Assembly: GCF_003601975.1 (NCBI RefSeq)
Contig: NZ_QZWZ01000003.1
Location: 186,001 to 250,000 of the forward strand
Direction of reading: 5' to 3'
DNA length: 64,000 nt
From: Mesorhizobium waimense
GTDB lineage: Bacteria; Pseudomonadota; Alphaproteobacteria; Rhizobiales; Rhizobiaceae
Shown: piece by piece, positions 54,758 to 63,030 of the stretch
How the letters are laid out: the number at the start of each line of letters is the position of its first letter
How positions within the stretch are numbered: the stretch's first letter is position 1
Made by a program: the position numbers and the translations under genes
The notes under the pieces: generated by a model
Databases searched by the model: none
The model's input: the letters and a program-made list of their open reading frames with translations, nothing else
Told to the model about the DNA's origin: nothing

Positions 54758-56845
54758 TCACTCCGAAAAAGTCAGAAGAAGGTTGAGGTGACGGTCGACC
54801 CGTGCCTGGGTTCCCGCGGGAATGGCAAAGGTGGTGTCTTCCTGAACGACCACGGCAGGCCCGTGGAACGTGCTGCCCGGCACGAGGACTTGCCGGTCGT
54901 GGAGGTCGATGGTCTCGACGCTCAGGCCCGTGTAGACCGGCAGCCGACGCGCCGGAATGGCCGGAGCCTCGATCGCGTCGATCTCCGGGAAGAAGAGTTT
55001 CGGCCCCGCGCCTACGGCGGACAGCCGGACATTCACAAGTTCGATCTCGCCGTCCGGGTCGTGGAAATCGTAGAGCCGCTCATGGCTGAGGTGGAAGGCC
55101 TGCTCGATGGCGGCCATGTCGCCGTCCGCCAGCCATTGTGGCAAAAGGACAACCTCGATTTCATAGCTCTGCCCGATATAGCGCATGTCGCAGGAGAGAT
55201 TGAGTTCCGCCGCTGTGTCGTGCCCCTGCGCCACGAGCCAATCACGGCCCTCACGCGCGAGTGCCTCGAAGGCCTCGCGGATCCCGGGGAGCGACGCAGC
55301 CGACAGCGGGGTAAAGACAGTGCGAATGAAGTCGCCGCGCAAATCCGCCACCAGTCCGCCCAGCGCCGAGACTACGCCGGGGCGGCGGGGCGCCATGACG
55401 CGCTTCATGCCGAGCTCGCGGGCAAGGAAAGCGCCGAGCATCGGGCCGCCGCCGCCGAACGGCATCAGCGTGAAATCGCGCAGGTCTACGCCGGCCCGCG
55501 AGGCGAGTTTCTCGACCTCGACGAACATTTCCGACACCGCGATGTCGAGGATCGCCTGCGCGGTCTGCTCGACCGGGCGGCCGAGCCGGGCGGCAAGGTC
55601 ACCGACCGCGCGATGCGCCAGTCCAGTATCGATCCGCAACTGGCCGTAGGCCATCTCGCTGTGACCGAGCCATCCGCAAACCACCATGGCGTCCGTCACC
55701 GTCGCCTGCTCGCCGCCACGGCCGTAGCATGCCGGTCCTGGCGTCGAACCGGCCGACTCCGGCCCGACGCGTAGTACCCCTTGAGCGTCGACACTGGCGA
55801 TCGAGCCGCCGCCGACGCCGATCGAGCTCACCGAGACGGAAGGGATATGGAGCGGAAATTCGCCAATCAGCTCGCCGGTCCCGAACTGCGGCTCGCCACC
55901 GATGATGAGCGCGAAGTCGGCCGAGGTCCCACCGATGTCGAGGGTAAGGACTTTGTCCTCCCCGGCCTGACGCGCCAGCCACGAGGCGCCGATGACCCCG
56001 GAGGCCGTTCCCGACAGCAACATGTTCACGCAGGCGCGTTTGCCTTCGGCGGCGTTCATCAGGCCGCCGTTCGACTTCGTCAGCATGGGACGGGCCGGCA
56101 CGCCGCGGCCCTTCAGCCGCTCTTCCAGCGCCGTCAGATAGCCTGAGACGCGCGGATGGACATAGCCATTGAGAATGGCGGTCGAGCTGCGCTCGTATTC
56201 GCGGATGACCGGCCACACCTCGGCCGAGGAGAAGACGAAGAGGTCGGGCGCAAGACGCGTGATCGCCGCCTTCACCGAGGCCTCCTGGGCGACGTTGCGC
56301 CAGGAATGGAGGAAGGACACGATGATCCCCTGCGCCCCGTTCGCTTTGGCTACCGCGACCGCCCTCTCCACGGCCACCATGTCCGGCGCCCGGGATTCAC
56401 TTCCATCGGCACGCATGCGAGCCGGAATGCCGAAAACCATGTCGCGCGAGATCAGCGGGTCAGGCCGCGAGCAGAACAACGAATACATGTCCGGCATTCG
56501 AAGCCGCGCCAGTTCGATCACGTCCTCGAAGCCGGCATTGGTGAACAGCGCGAGCGGCGCGCCCTTGCGCTGGATGATCGTGTTGATGCCAACGGTCGTG
56601 CCGTGCACGAAGCGCGTCATATGGGTAGGATCAAAGCCTTCGCGTTCGGCGAGAAGGGTGAGGCCCGTCATCAATTCTGCGCCCGGGTCTTCCGGCGTGG
56701 TCAGCACCTTTAGCGAGGCGACCCGCCCGGAATGGGCTTCCAGTGCGCAGAAATCGATGAATGTCCCGCCGATATCGACGCCGACCTTCCAATCGGCCTC
56801 GTTCCGCACCTCATCCGCCGCGCGAGCGATTGCACCGTTCATCAT
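54758..56845 (-). CDS. hyuA: hydantoinase/oxoprolinase subunit A
   Basis: A 695-residue ATP-binding subunit of the ASKHA type. It begins with the phosphate loop VGVDIGGTFIDF, then FVHGTTVGINTIIQRKGA, and in the middle LTLDIGGTSADFALI and SIGVGGGSIASVD; MPFGGGGPMLGAFLA is also diagnostic. It supplies the ATP-dependent activation of the cyclic amide. ATG 56845 has an AGGAAGGG site; a TTG start at 56866 is rejected. A T-N11-A box lies 76 bases upstream. It is the first gene of a four-gene coupled operon. Confidence 0.92.
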   Translation of the reverse strand: MMNGAIARAADEVRNEADWKVGVDIGGTFIDFCALEAHSGRVASLKVLTTPEDPGAELMTGLTLLAEREGFDPTHMTRFVHGTTVGINTIIQRKGAPLALFTNAGFEDVIELARLRMPDMYSLFCSRPDPLISRDMVFGIPARMRADGSESRAPDMVAVERAVAVAKANGAQGIIVSFLHSWRNVAQEASVKAAITRLAPDLFVFSSAEVWPVIREYERSSTAILNGYVHPRVSGYLTALEERLKGRGVPARPMLTKSNGGLMNAAEGKRACVNMLLSGTASGVIGASWLARQAGEDKVLTLDIGGTSADFALIIGGEPQFGTGELIGEFPLHIPSVSVSSIGVGGGSIASVDAQGVLRVGPESAGSTPGPACYGRGGEQATVTDAMVVCGWLGHSEMAYGQLRIDTGLAHRAVGDLAARLGRPVEQTAQAILDIAVSEMFVEVEKLASRAGVDLRDFTLMPFGGGGPMLGAFLARELGMKRVMAPRRPGVVSALGGLVADLRGDFIRTVFTPLSAASLPGIREAFEALAREGRDWLVAQGHDTAAELNLSCDMRYIGQSYEIEVVLLPQWLADGDMAAIEQAFHLSHERLYDFHDPDGEIELVNVRLSAVGAGPKLFFPEIDAIEAPAIPARRLPVYTGLSVETIDLHDRQVLVPGSTFHGPAVVVQEDTTFAIPAGTQARVDRHLNLLLTFSE

Positions 56846-56920
56846 GCGTCCCTTCCTGTCTGCCAACCAAAGCTGGCACGACTGGATGGTCCGGGTCCAA
56901 GATGTATGATGAGCAAGGAT

Positions 56921-56935
56921 ATAAGTCTTGCTTAT
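56921..56935. promoter_or_regulatory. LysR-type box upstream of hyuA
   Basis: ATAAGTCTTGCTTAT, perfect 5-base arms; its inner 13 bases match T-N11-A. It matches 11 of 15 positions with the box at 57847-57861. It overlaps the LysR stop codon (56932-56934) and lies 76 bases before the hyuA ATG. A flanking partial dyad (GAGCAAG / CTTGCTT) widens the symmetry. Confidence 0.65.
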
Positions 56936-57837
56936 GCTTTTGCGGGATCTTCATCCAGGACGGCAAAACAGGCTGCGCGGATTTCATCGCGCATCATCTC
57001 ATCGGCCCGTGAAAGCCCTCGTGCACGCGAGGTAAGCAGCGAGATCGGAAATTCCGGTCCCGCCGCAAGCGGCCTCACGGCGAGCCCTGCGAACTGGTGC
57101 CACGGCAGCAGCCCGTCGACAAGGGCGATGCCCAGACCGGCCTGGACGAAACCGACCGCGGAGATGGATACGTCAATCTCGAGCGACGGCGAAAGCGTGA
57201 CACCGTGCGCGCGGGCTGCATGAGCCAGTTCGTCGGCAGGGCGGGTGTTTCCGCGATAGGATATCAACTCCTGCCCGACGAGATCGGCTAGCGTCAACTC
57301 GGTCTTCTTCTGCAACGCGTGCCCGGCGGGCAACAGGCACACGAAGCCGATGCTCCCGATTACCTCGGCCGCGATGTCGGGAGGTAGGCGATCGTCCATG
57401 GCCACGCCGAGGCTGGCATCGCCGGCGCGCAGCATGTCGACGATCGCGGCGATCGGGGCGCTATGGGAACGCAGCAGAACATCAGGATGCTGTGCCCGAA
57501 ATTTGGTGAATGCGCGCGGCAATATCGCCATGGCCGGCGGCGGGGACGCCGCAACCCGCACCAGCCCGGCGCGCCCCAGTCGCAGATCCGTGGTCTTGCG
57601 GCGCAGCCCATCGAGCCCTGCCGACAGCCTCTCGGCATCGGGGAATATTTCCAAAGCGTCCGGAGTCGGGCGTAGCCGGCCCTTCACCCGCTCGAACAAT
57701 GCGAAGCCGAGTTCGTCCTCTGTGTGAAGCAGGATCTGACTGAGCGCAGGCTGGGAAATGTTCAGCATCCGCGCCGCGGCGGTCACGGTGCCCGCGCGCA
57801 TGACGGCGATGAACACTTCGAGCTGACGCGCCCGCAT
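56932..57837 (-). CDS. LysR family regulator of the hydantoinase region
   Basis: A 301-residue LysR protein. The winged helix reads RQLEVFIAVMRAGTVTAAARMLNISQPALSQILL and a LysR_substrate domain follows. ATG 57837 is chosen because GGAG lies five bases before it; GTG 57843 is rejected. The hyuA operon follows on the same strand and an FAD oxidoreductase is divergent. The matching boxes before each of them fit this regulator as controller of both and of itself, since one box lies nine bases before its start. Confidence 0.88.
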   Translation of the reverse strand: MRARQLEVFIAVMRAGTVTAAARMLNISQPALSQILLHTEDELGFALFERVKGRLRPTPDALEIFPDAERLSAGLDGLRRKTTDLRLGRAGLVRVAASPPPAMAILPRAFTKFRAQHPDVLLRSHSAPIAAIVDMLRAGDASLGVAMDDRLPPDIAAEVIGSIGFVCLLPAGHALQKKTELTLADLVGQELISYRGNTRPADELAHAARAHGVTLSPSLEIDVSISAVGFVQAGLGIALVDGLLPWHQFAGLAVRPLAAGPEFPISLLTSRARGLSRADEMMRDEIRAACFAVLDEDPAKA

Positions 57838-57846
57838 TGCCACTCC

Positions 57847-57861
57847 ATAGGTAAAGCTTAT
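57847..57861. promoter_or_regulatory. LysR-type box between lysR and the divergent oxidoreductase
   Basis: ATAGGTAAAGCTTAT, a near copy of the box before hyuA (11 of 15 positions), with T-N11-A spacing and the wider dyad CCATA / TATGG. It sits between the LysR start (57837) and the oxidoreductase start (57951). Confidence 0.65.
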
Positions 57862-57950
57862 GGCTCTTGTTCAAACCCATCTTTGACGCAATGCGGCGGC
57901 GCGGACAAGATTGGCGTTCAAGGATCATCCGCTGTGCACAAGGAATGACT

Positions 57951-59069
57951 ATGGATGTGATCGTGCTGGGCGGCGGATTGATGGGGACGGCTTCGGCCTA
58001 TTTCCTTGCCAGGCGCGGCGCTCGCGTGACGCTGATCGAGCGCAATCGGATCGGCACCGGAGCCACCGTCGCCTCCTTCGGCAACATCCGGCGCACGGGG
58101 CGTCATCTGTCCCAGCTTCCGCTCGCCCACCGCTCGCTCAAGCTGTGGGGCGAGGCTGATAAGATGCTGGGCCGTGACGTGGAATTCCGCGCCAGCGGTC
58201 ATATCCGGCTGATCTTCGATGAAGGTAGTCTTACCGACATGCGGGCTTATGCCGAGGCGGCGCGGCCCTGGGGGCTCGAACTGGAGGAACTCGGACAGAG
58301 CGAGATACGCGCCCGTTTTCCCGGCCTCGGTCCCGACGCGATCGCGGCGTCATTCTCGCCGCACGACGGCAGCGGCAACCCACGGCTGATCGCGCCGGCC
58401 TTCGCCGAAGCCGCCCTCAAGCTTGGCGCGGCGATCGTCGAGGATGCCAAGATCGAAAGGATCGAGCGGACCGACTCCGGTTTCCTTGTCGCCACATCAG
58501 AGGGCACGTTCGCTGCCGAGTGCCTGCTCAATACCGCCGGCGCTTGGGGCGCGCGCATCGCCGCGCAGTTCGGCGAAGAAATTCCGCTCGACGCCCGCGG
58601 CCCGCAGATGGGCGTGACCGAGCCACTGCCGCATCGGATCCTGCCGGTGGTCGGCATCTGGACGCGCGACAAGGACCATGGCGCCTATCTGCGCCAGGTC
58701 GAACGGGGCAACATCGTCTTCGGCGGCGCGGCCGAAAGGGTGCCGGTGGACCTCGATCCCGGCCACGCGGCCGCCGATCCCACGCGCCTTCCGTTGCAGT
58801 TGCGCGCGGTGGCGCGCCTCCTGCCGGCGATCGCACAGGTTGCGATCATCCGCACCTGGTGCGGCTGCGAGGGCTATATGCGGGACATGCTGCCGGTCAT
58901 GGGTCGCTCGGCGACGACGGAGGGGCTGTTCCACGCCTTCGGCTTTAGCGGACACGGCTTCCAGCTCGGCCCAGGCGTGGGCGACGCCATGGCCGAGCTC
59001 ATCACGACCGACCGCTGTGAAACGCCGCTCGATGATTTCAGGGTCGATCGCTTCAGCCGCGCCGCTTAA
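57951..59069 (+). CDS. DadA-family FAD-dependent oxidoreductase
   Basis: A 372-residue DAO-fold flavoenzyme with MDVIVLGGGLMGTASAYFLARRG at the very start and ATVASFGNIRRTGRHLSQLPLA, typical of a D-amino acid/opine oxidase group. The C-terminal FGFSGHGFQLGPGVGDAMAEL binds FAD. ATG 57951 has AAGGA at proper distance; ATG 57945 is too close to it. It is divergent from the LysR gene and shares its operator type with the hyuA operon, so it should act in the same pathway, oxidising the amine released after ring opening. Confidence 0.87.
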   Translation: MDVIVLGGGLMGTASAYFLARRGARVTLIERNRIGTGATVASFGNIRRTGRHLSQLPLAHRSLKLWGEADKMLGRDVEFRASGHIRLIFDEGSLTDMRAYAEAARPWGLELEELGQSEIRARFPGLGPDAIAASFSPHDGSGNPRLIAPAFAEAALKLGAAIVEDAKIERIERTDSGFLVATSEGTFAAECLLNTAGAWGARIAAQFGEEIPLDARGPQMGVTEPLPHRILPVVGIWTRDKDHGAYLRQVERGNIVFGGAAERVPVDLDPGHAAADPTRLPLQLRAVARLLPAIAQVAIIRTWCGCEGYMRDMLPVMGRSATTEGLFHAFGFSGHGFQLGPGVGDAMAELITTDRCETPLDDFRVDRFSRAA

Positions 59070-59228
59070 AGAAATAACTGCCGACCATCCGCACTCCATG
59101 CTTCCTTTGCGGGAAAATCATTTCACTTGTCCGAATGACCGCTTGTGGGCGACTGGCAGGCTGGCAACAGGCCGAATTGGGGAGCACGCAGAAGGTGCGC
59201 ACCGCCCTGTAAGCCGGTCTGGGACAAT
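59070..59228. other. spacer before the htpG fragment
   Basis: No gene or dyad supported. The minus-strand frame of the htpG fragment continues through here without recognisable homology to a TGA near 59107. Confidence 0.4.
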
Positions 59229-59348
59229 CTCGCGCGACAGGTTGAGCGGAAGGTCGGCGGTGTCGACCAGGCCCCTCACAAACCGCAGGTAGCGCGGTAG
59301 AAGCTCGGCATCGTCGGCGATGAAGACGCGCTTCTCGTAGAGCGCTTG
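59229..59348 (-). pseudogene. htpG: isolated fragment of htpG (Hsp90)
   Basis: On the minus strand forty codons read as a central piece of Htp[20 protein letters not shown] followed by [19 protein letters not shown]. This is one of the best conserved parts of bacterial Hsp90. Homology stops sharply at both ends. It is a relic of a rearrangement, not a functional gene. Confidence 0.8.
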
Positions 59349-59380
59349 TTCAGCCGGCTACCCGATTAAACAGCAAACGC

Positions 59381-59413
59381 TTGCCTATTTGGTATGCTGG
59401 TATAATGTGTACC
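59381..59413 (+). promoter_or_regulatory. possible promoter of the sugar importer operon
   Basis: A perfect TATAAT at 59401-59406 is preceded by TTGCCT at 59381-59386, with a short 14-base spacer. A GGTA-N7-TACC dyad (59399-59413) overlaps the -10 box and could be a repressor site. The binding-protein start is 57 bases downstream. Confidence 0.45.
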
Positions 59414-59469
59414 TGACATGGCGTCATTCTCAGCATAGGCCATGCTCGGCTATCTTTTGGGAGGAAAAC

Positions 59470-60480
59470 ATGAGACTTTCAATCGTGGCGGCGCTTGCTA
59501 GCGCCGCGCTGGCAAGCGTTTCCGTGCTGCCGGCAATGGCGTCTCCGGACGCGCCGGTCATCGCGCTGGCTAACGCCTACTACGGCAACACCTGGCGGCA
59601 CCAGATGGTGGAGGCGTTCGAGGCCTCGGCCAAGGAAGCCAAGGCGGCCGGACAAATCGCCGACTACATCGTCATGAACGGCGACGGCTCGGTCGCGCAG
59701 CAGAATAGCCAGATCGCCGAACTGATCCTCAAGAAGGTCGACGTGCTCGCCGTCGACGCCGCCTCGGAAACCGCTGTCAACGGCATCATCGAAAAGGCCT
59801 GCAAAGCCGGCATCATCGTCATCTCCTTCGATTCGGTTGCTTCGGCGCCCTGCAACTACCAGCTCAATTTCGACTTCAAGGGCTACAAGGCAACCCAGGC
59901 CGAGGCCGTCTTCAAGATGCTCGGCGGCAAGGGCAACGTCATTCAGGTGCGCGGCGTCAAGGGCTCGGCACCCGACAACGACATGTTCAACGCACAGAAG
60001 TCGGTGTTGGCCAAATACCCCGACATCAAGGTGGTGGCGACCGTCTATGGCCAGGCGACCGCCTCGGTGGCACAGGCGGCGATCGCCAATGTGCTGCATG
60101 TCGACGCCGTGCTCGGCCAGGGCGGCAGTGACGATGTCGGCATCGCGCAGGCCTTTGTCCAGTACGGCGGCGACTACGCCGGCAAGATGCCGATCATCGA
60201 GGGTGGCGGCGGCACCGACTTCGTCAAATGGTGGGCCGACGAGAACGCCAAGAACGGCTACCAGACGGTGTCGATGAACACGACGCCCGGCATCGGCGGC
60301 GCCGCCTTCTGGCTCGGCCTGTCGCTGCTGAAAGGCGCCACGGCGCCCAAGCTGATGATCATGCCGGTGGCGACGGTCGACGCCGGCAACCTCAAGGAAT
60401 ACGCCAAGCTGCCCGGCGGCCAGATCATCAGCCCGAGCTATTCGCTGGACTGGGTGAAGCAGAACCTGCTCAGCAAGTAG
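59470..60480 (+). CDS. ribose/sugar-type ABC substrate-binding protein
   Basis: A 336-residue Peripla_BP_4 (cluster B) protein. It has a Sec signal (LSIVAALASAALASVSVLPAMA, cut near MAS). The mature domain has the repeated Rossmann-like halves with VDVLAVDAASETAVNGIIEKAC and DAVLGQGGSDDVGIAQAF. GGGAGG precedes the ATG at 59470. It delivers the solute to the fused ATPase-permease and second permease that follow. Similar proteins bind pentoses, inositol or autoinducer-2; the ligand is unknown. Confidence 0.9.
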   Translation: MRLSIVAALASAALASVSVLPAMASPDAPVIALANAYYGNTWRHQMVEAFEASAKEAKAAGQIADYIVMNGDGSVAQQNSQIAELILKKVDVLAVDAASETAVNGIIEKACKAGIIVISFDSVASAPCNYQLNFDFKGYKATQAEAVFKMLGGKGNVIQVRGVKGSAPDNDMFNAQKSVLAKYPDIKVVATVYGQATASVAQAAIANVLHVDAVLGQGGSDDVGIAQAFVQYGGDYAGKMPIIEGGGGTDFVKWWADENAKNGYQTVSMNTTPGIGGAAFWLGLSLLKGATAPKLMIMPVATVDAGNLKEYAKLPGGQIISPSYSLDWVKQNLLSK

Positions 60481-60552
60481 CGCGACGAGACTATGGATCG
60501 GGCGCTGCCGATGGCCGCGCCCAATCCTCGCTTGCGAAGAAACGGAGGACGA

Positions 60553-63030
60553 ATGTCCCATCTTGCCGTTGCCGATCAGGAGAGCGCGGCTGCGCCGATC
60601 GCTCCGATCCGGCAAAGCGTCGTCGCGCTCGGCCAGATCACCAAGAGCTTCGGACCGACGCTCGCCAATACGGGGATCGACCTCTCTGTCGGCGCCGGCG
60701 ATATCATCGGGCTGGTCGGTGGCAACGGTGCTGGCAAATCGACGCTGATGCGCATCCTGTGCGGCTCGATGTGGCCGACGCTCGGCTCAATCTCTTTTGC
60801 CGGCGAAGAGGTGAATTTTGCCGACTACGGCACGGCCGAAGCGCAGAAGCGCGGCATCCGCATGGTGCATCAGGAGCTGTCGCTCTGCGCCAATCTGTCC
60901 GTCGCCGAGAATTTCTTTCTCGAGACTCCCGGCGACTCGGCAAGCCGGCCCGGTTGGCGCTCGCTCTATCGCACCCGTGCCCGCTCGGCGCTCGATGCGG
61001 TCTTCCCAGGCAACGGCGTCGATGCCGACGCCGAGGTCGGCCATCTCTCCATCGCCGAACGCCAGATGGTGGAGATCGCGCGCGCCGCGGCGACGCCTGG
61101 GGTCAAGCTGATCGTGCTCGATGAGCCGACCTCTTCGCTCGACCTCGACCGTTCGAAACAACTGAGAACCTTCATCCGCGAGCGGGCGAAGGCCGGCCTC
61201 GCCTTCATCTTCATCAGCCACAAGCTGCAGGAGATCATCGACATCGCCACCGAAATCGTGGTGCTGCGCAATGGCCGCACCGCATGGCAGGGCAAAGTCG
61301 CGGATGCCTCGATCGGCAAGCTTGTGCAACTGATGGGCGGCGATGCCAATCCCGTCCATCAGCACACAGTCTCGGCCGCCTCCTCCCGGGACATATTGGT
61401 GCGGCTCGCCGGCCCGCTGACGGCGGAGCTCGGCCGCGACATCGACATCGTGCGCGGCGAAATCGTTGGGCTGGCTGGCCTCGAAGGCAGCGGCCAGAAG
61501 GAACTGCTGCATGCGATCTTCAGCCCCGACCGCAGACAGAGTGCTTCGGTGATAAGACATGCGGAGGCCGGCTTCATCGCCGGCGACAGGCAGAAGGAAG
61601 GCGTGTTCCCGCTGTGGAGCGTGCTCGGGAACATCAGCATCGGCGCCGTTGCCCGCCGCCCGGCGCTCGGGTTGGTTTCCGATCGCGCCAACCGCGACAC
61701 GGCCGCCGATGCCGCCGACCGGCTGCGGCTCGACGACAAGCGCTTTCAGTCCAACATCACCGAGCTCAGCGGCGGCAACCAGCAGAAGGCGCTCGTCGCC
61801 CGGGCGCTGGTCGCAGACACGCCGATCATCCTGCTCGACGACCCGACGCGCGGCGTCGACATCGCCACCAAGCAGGATTTCTACCGGCTCTGCAACGAGA
61901 TCGCGCGCGGCGGCCGCAGCCTGATCTGGCATACGACGGAAGATGCCGAGCTGCTCGCCTGCGACCGCGTTCTGGTCTTCTCCGGCGGCCGGATCGTTCG
62001 GGAACTTTCGGGCGAGGCGATCACGGAATCAGCCATCGTCGGTGCCTCCTTCACCCAGCCGGCGCACAAGCATGCCGGCGCCGGGCGCAAGGACGCGGCC
62101 AAGACCGGACTTGCCCGACGGCTGGTGAACGCCGCGCCCTTCATCGGGCTGGCCACCGTGCTGGCGGTGATGATCGCGGCCAATCCGGCGGTCGCCTCGA
62201 GCTTCGGGCTCGACCTGCTCTTGATGCCGGCGCTGTCGCTGGTGCTGGTGACGGCGGCGCAGATGTTCATCGTCGGCGGCAGCGAGATCGACCTCGGCGT
62301 CGGTGCCTTCGCCGGCCTGGTCAGCGTGCTCAGCGCTACGCTGCTCTACGACCAGCCATGGCTCGGCGCACTGGCACTGGTGGCAGCGCTCGCCGCCTAT
62401 GCCGGGCTTGGCGGCGTGATCCAGGCGCGCAAGATCCCGGCCATCGTCGTCACGCTCGGCGCCTCCTTCATCTGGGTCGGGCTCGGCTATGCGCTGCAGC
62501 CGACGCCCGGCGGCGCCAGCCCGGAATGGCTGTCGGCGCTCTTCAACTGGTCGCTCGGCTTCGTTCCCACGTCGATCATCCTCATCGCCGCCGTCGCGCT
62601 GATAAGCTTGGTCATCGACCGGCTGCCGCTCGGCGTGGTGCTGCGCGGCTTCGGTAACAACCCGACGGCGATGATCCGCTCGGGATGGTCATCGACGCGC
62701 TATGCTCTGGTGCGCTACCTGATCGCCGGGCTGTTTGCGGGTGCAGCCGGCCTATCGCTGACGGCGATCAACACGGCGAGCGACATCAATTCCGGCAATT
62801 CGTTCACGCTGCTCGGCGTCGCAGCCGTGGTGATGGGCGGCTGCTCGCTTCTTGGCGGCGTCATCTCGCCGATCGGCGCGGTCGCCGGCGCTGTGACGCT
62901 TTCGCTAATCGGTGCGCTGCTCGGTACGCTCAACGTCAGCAGCGACTATAACGCCGCCACGCAAGGCCTGATCCTGGTCGCGCTCTTGACGCTGCGCAGC
63001 CTGACCGCCGACCGCAGGAGCGAACAATGA
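60553..63030 (+). CDS. fused sugar ABC transporter ATPase and permease (RbsA-RbsC)
   Basis: An 825-residue fusion. Residues about 20-505 are an RbsA-like double ATPase: first Walker A GGNGAGKST, Walker B LIVLDEPTSSLD, then a degenerate second P-loop GLEGSGQKELL, signature LSGGNQQKALVARAL and LLDDPTRGVD. From about 520 an RbsC-like permease with eight or more helices begins (FIGLATVLAVMIAAN ... GGSEIDLGVGAFAGLVSVLSA). There is no stop or frameshift between them. GGAGG lies before ATG 60553. Its end overlaps the next permease by ATGA. The pump is thus ATPase-permease plus a separate permease. Confidence 0.92.
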   Translation: MSHLAVADQESAAAPIAPIRQSVVALGQITKSFGPTLANTGIDLSVGAGDIIGLVGGNGAGKSTLMRILCGSMWPTLGSISFAGEEVNFADYGTAEAQKRGIRMVHQELSLCANLSVAENFFLETPGDSASRPGWRSLYRTRARSALDAVFPGNGVDADAEVGHLSIAERQMVEIARAAATPGVKLIVLDEPTSSLDLDRSKQLRTFIRERAKAGLAFIFISHKLQEIIDIATEIVVLRNGRTAWQGKVADASIGKLVQLMGGDANPVHQHTVSAASSRDILVRLAGPLTAELGRDIDIVRGEIVGLAGLEGSGQKELLHAIFSPDRRQSASVIRHAEAGFIAGDRQKEGVFPLWSVLGNISIGAVARRPALGLVSDRANRDTAADAADRLRLDDKRFQSNITELSGGNQQKALVARALVADTPIILLDDPTRGVDIATKQDFYRLCNEIARGGRSLIWHTTEDAELLACDRVLVFSGGRIVRELSGEAITESAIVGASFTQPAHKHAGAGRKDAAKTGLARRLVNAAPFIGLATVLAVMIAANPAVASSFGLDLLLMPALSLVLVTAAQMFIVGGSEIDLGVGAFAGLVSVLSATLLYDQPWLGALALVAALAAYAGLGGVIQARKIPAIVVTLGASFIWVGLGYALQPTPGGASPEWLSALFNWSLGFVPTSIILIAAVALISLVIDRLPLGVVLRGFGNNPTAMIRSGWSSTRYALVRYLIAGLFAGAAGLSLTAINTASDINSGNSFTLLGVAAVVMGGCSLLGGVISPIGAVAGAVTLSLIGALLGTLNVSSDYNAATQGLILVALLTLRSLTADRRSEQ

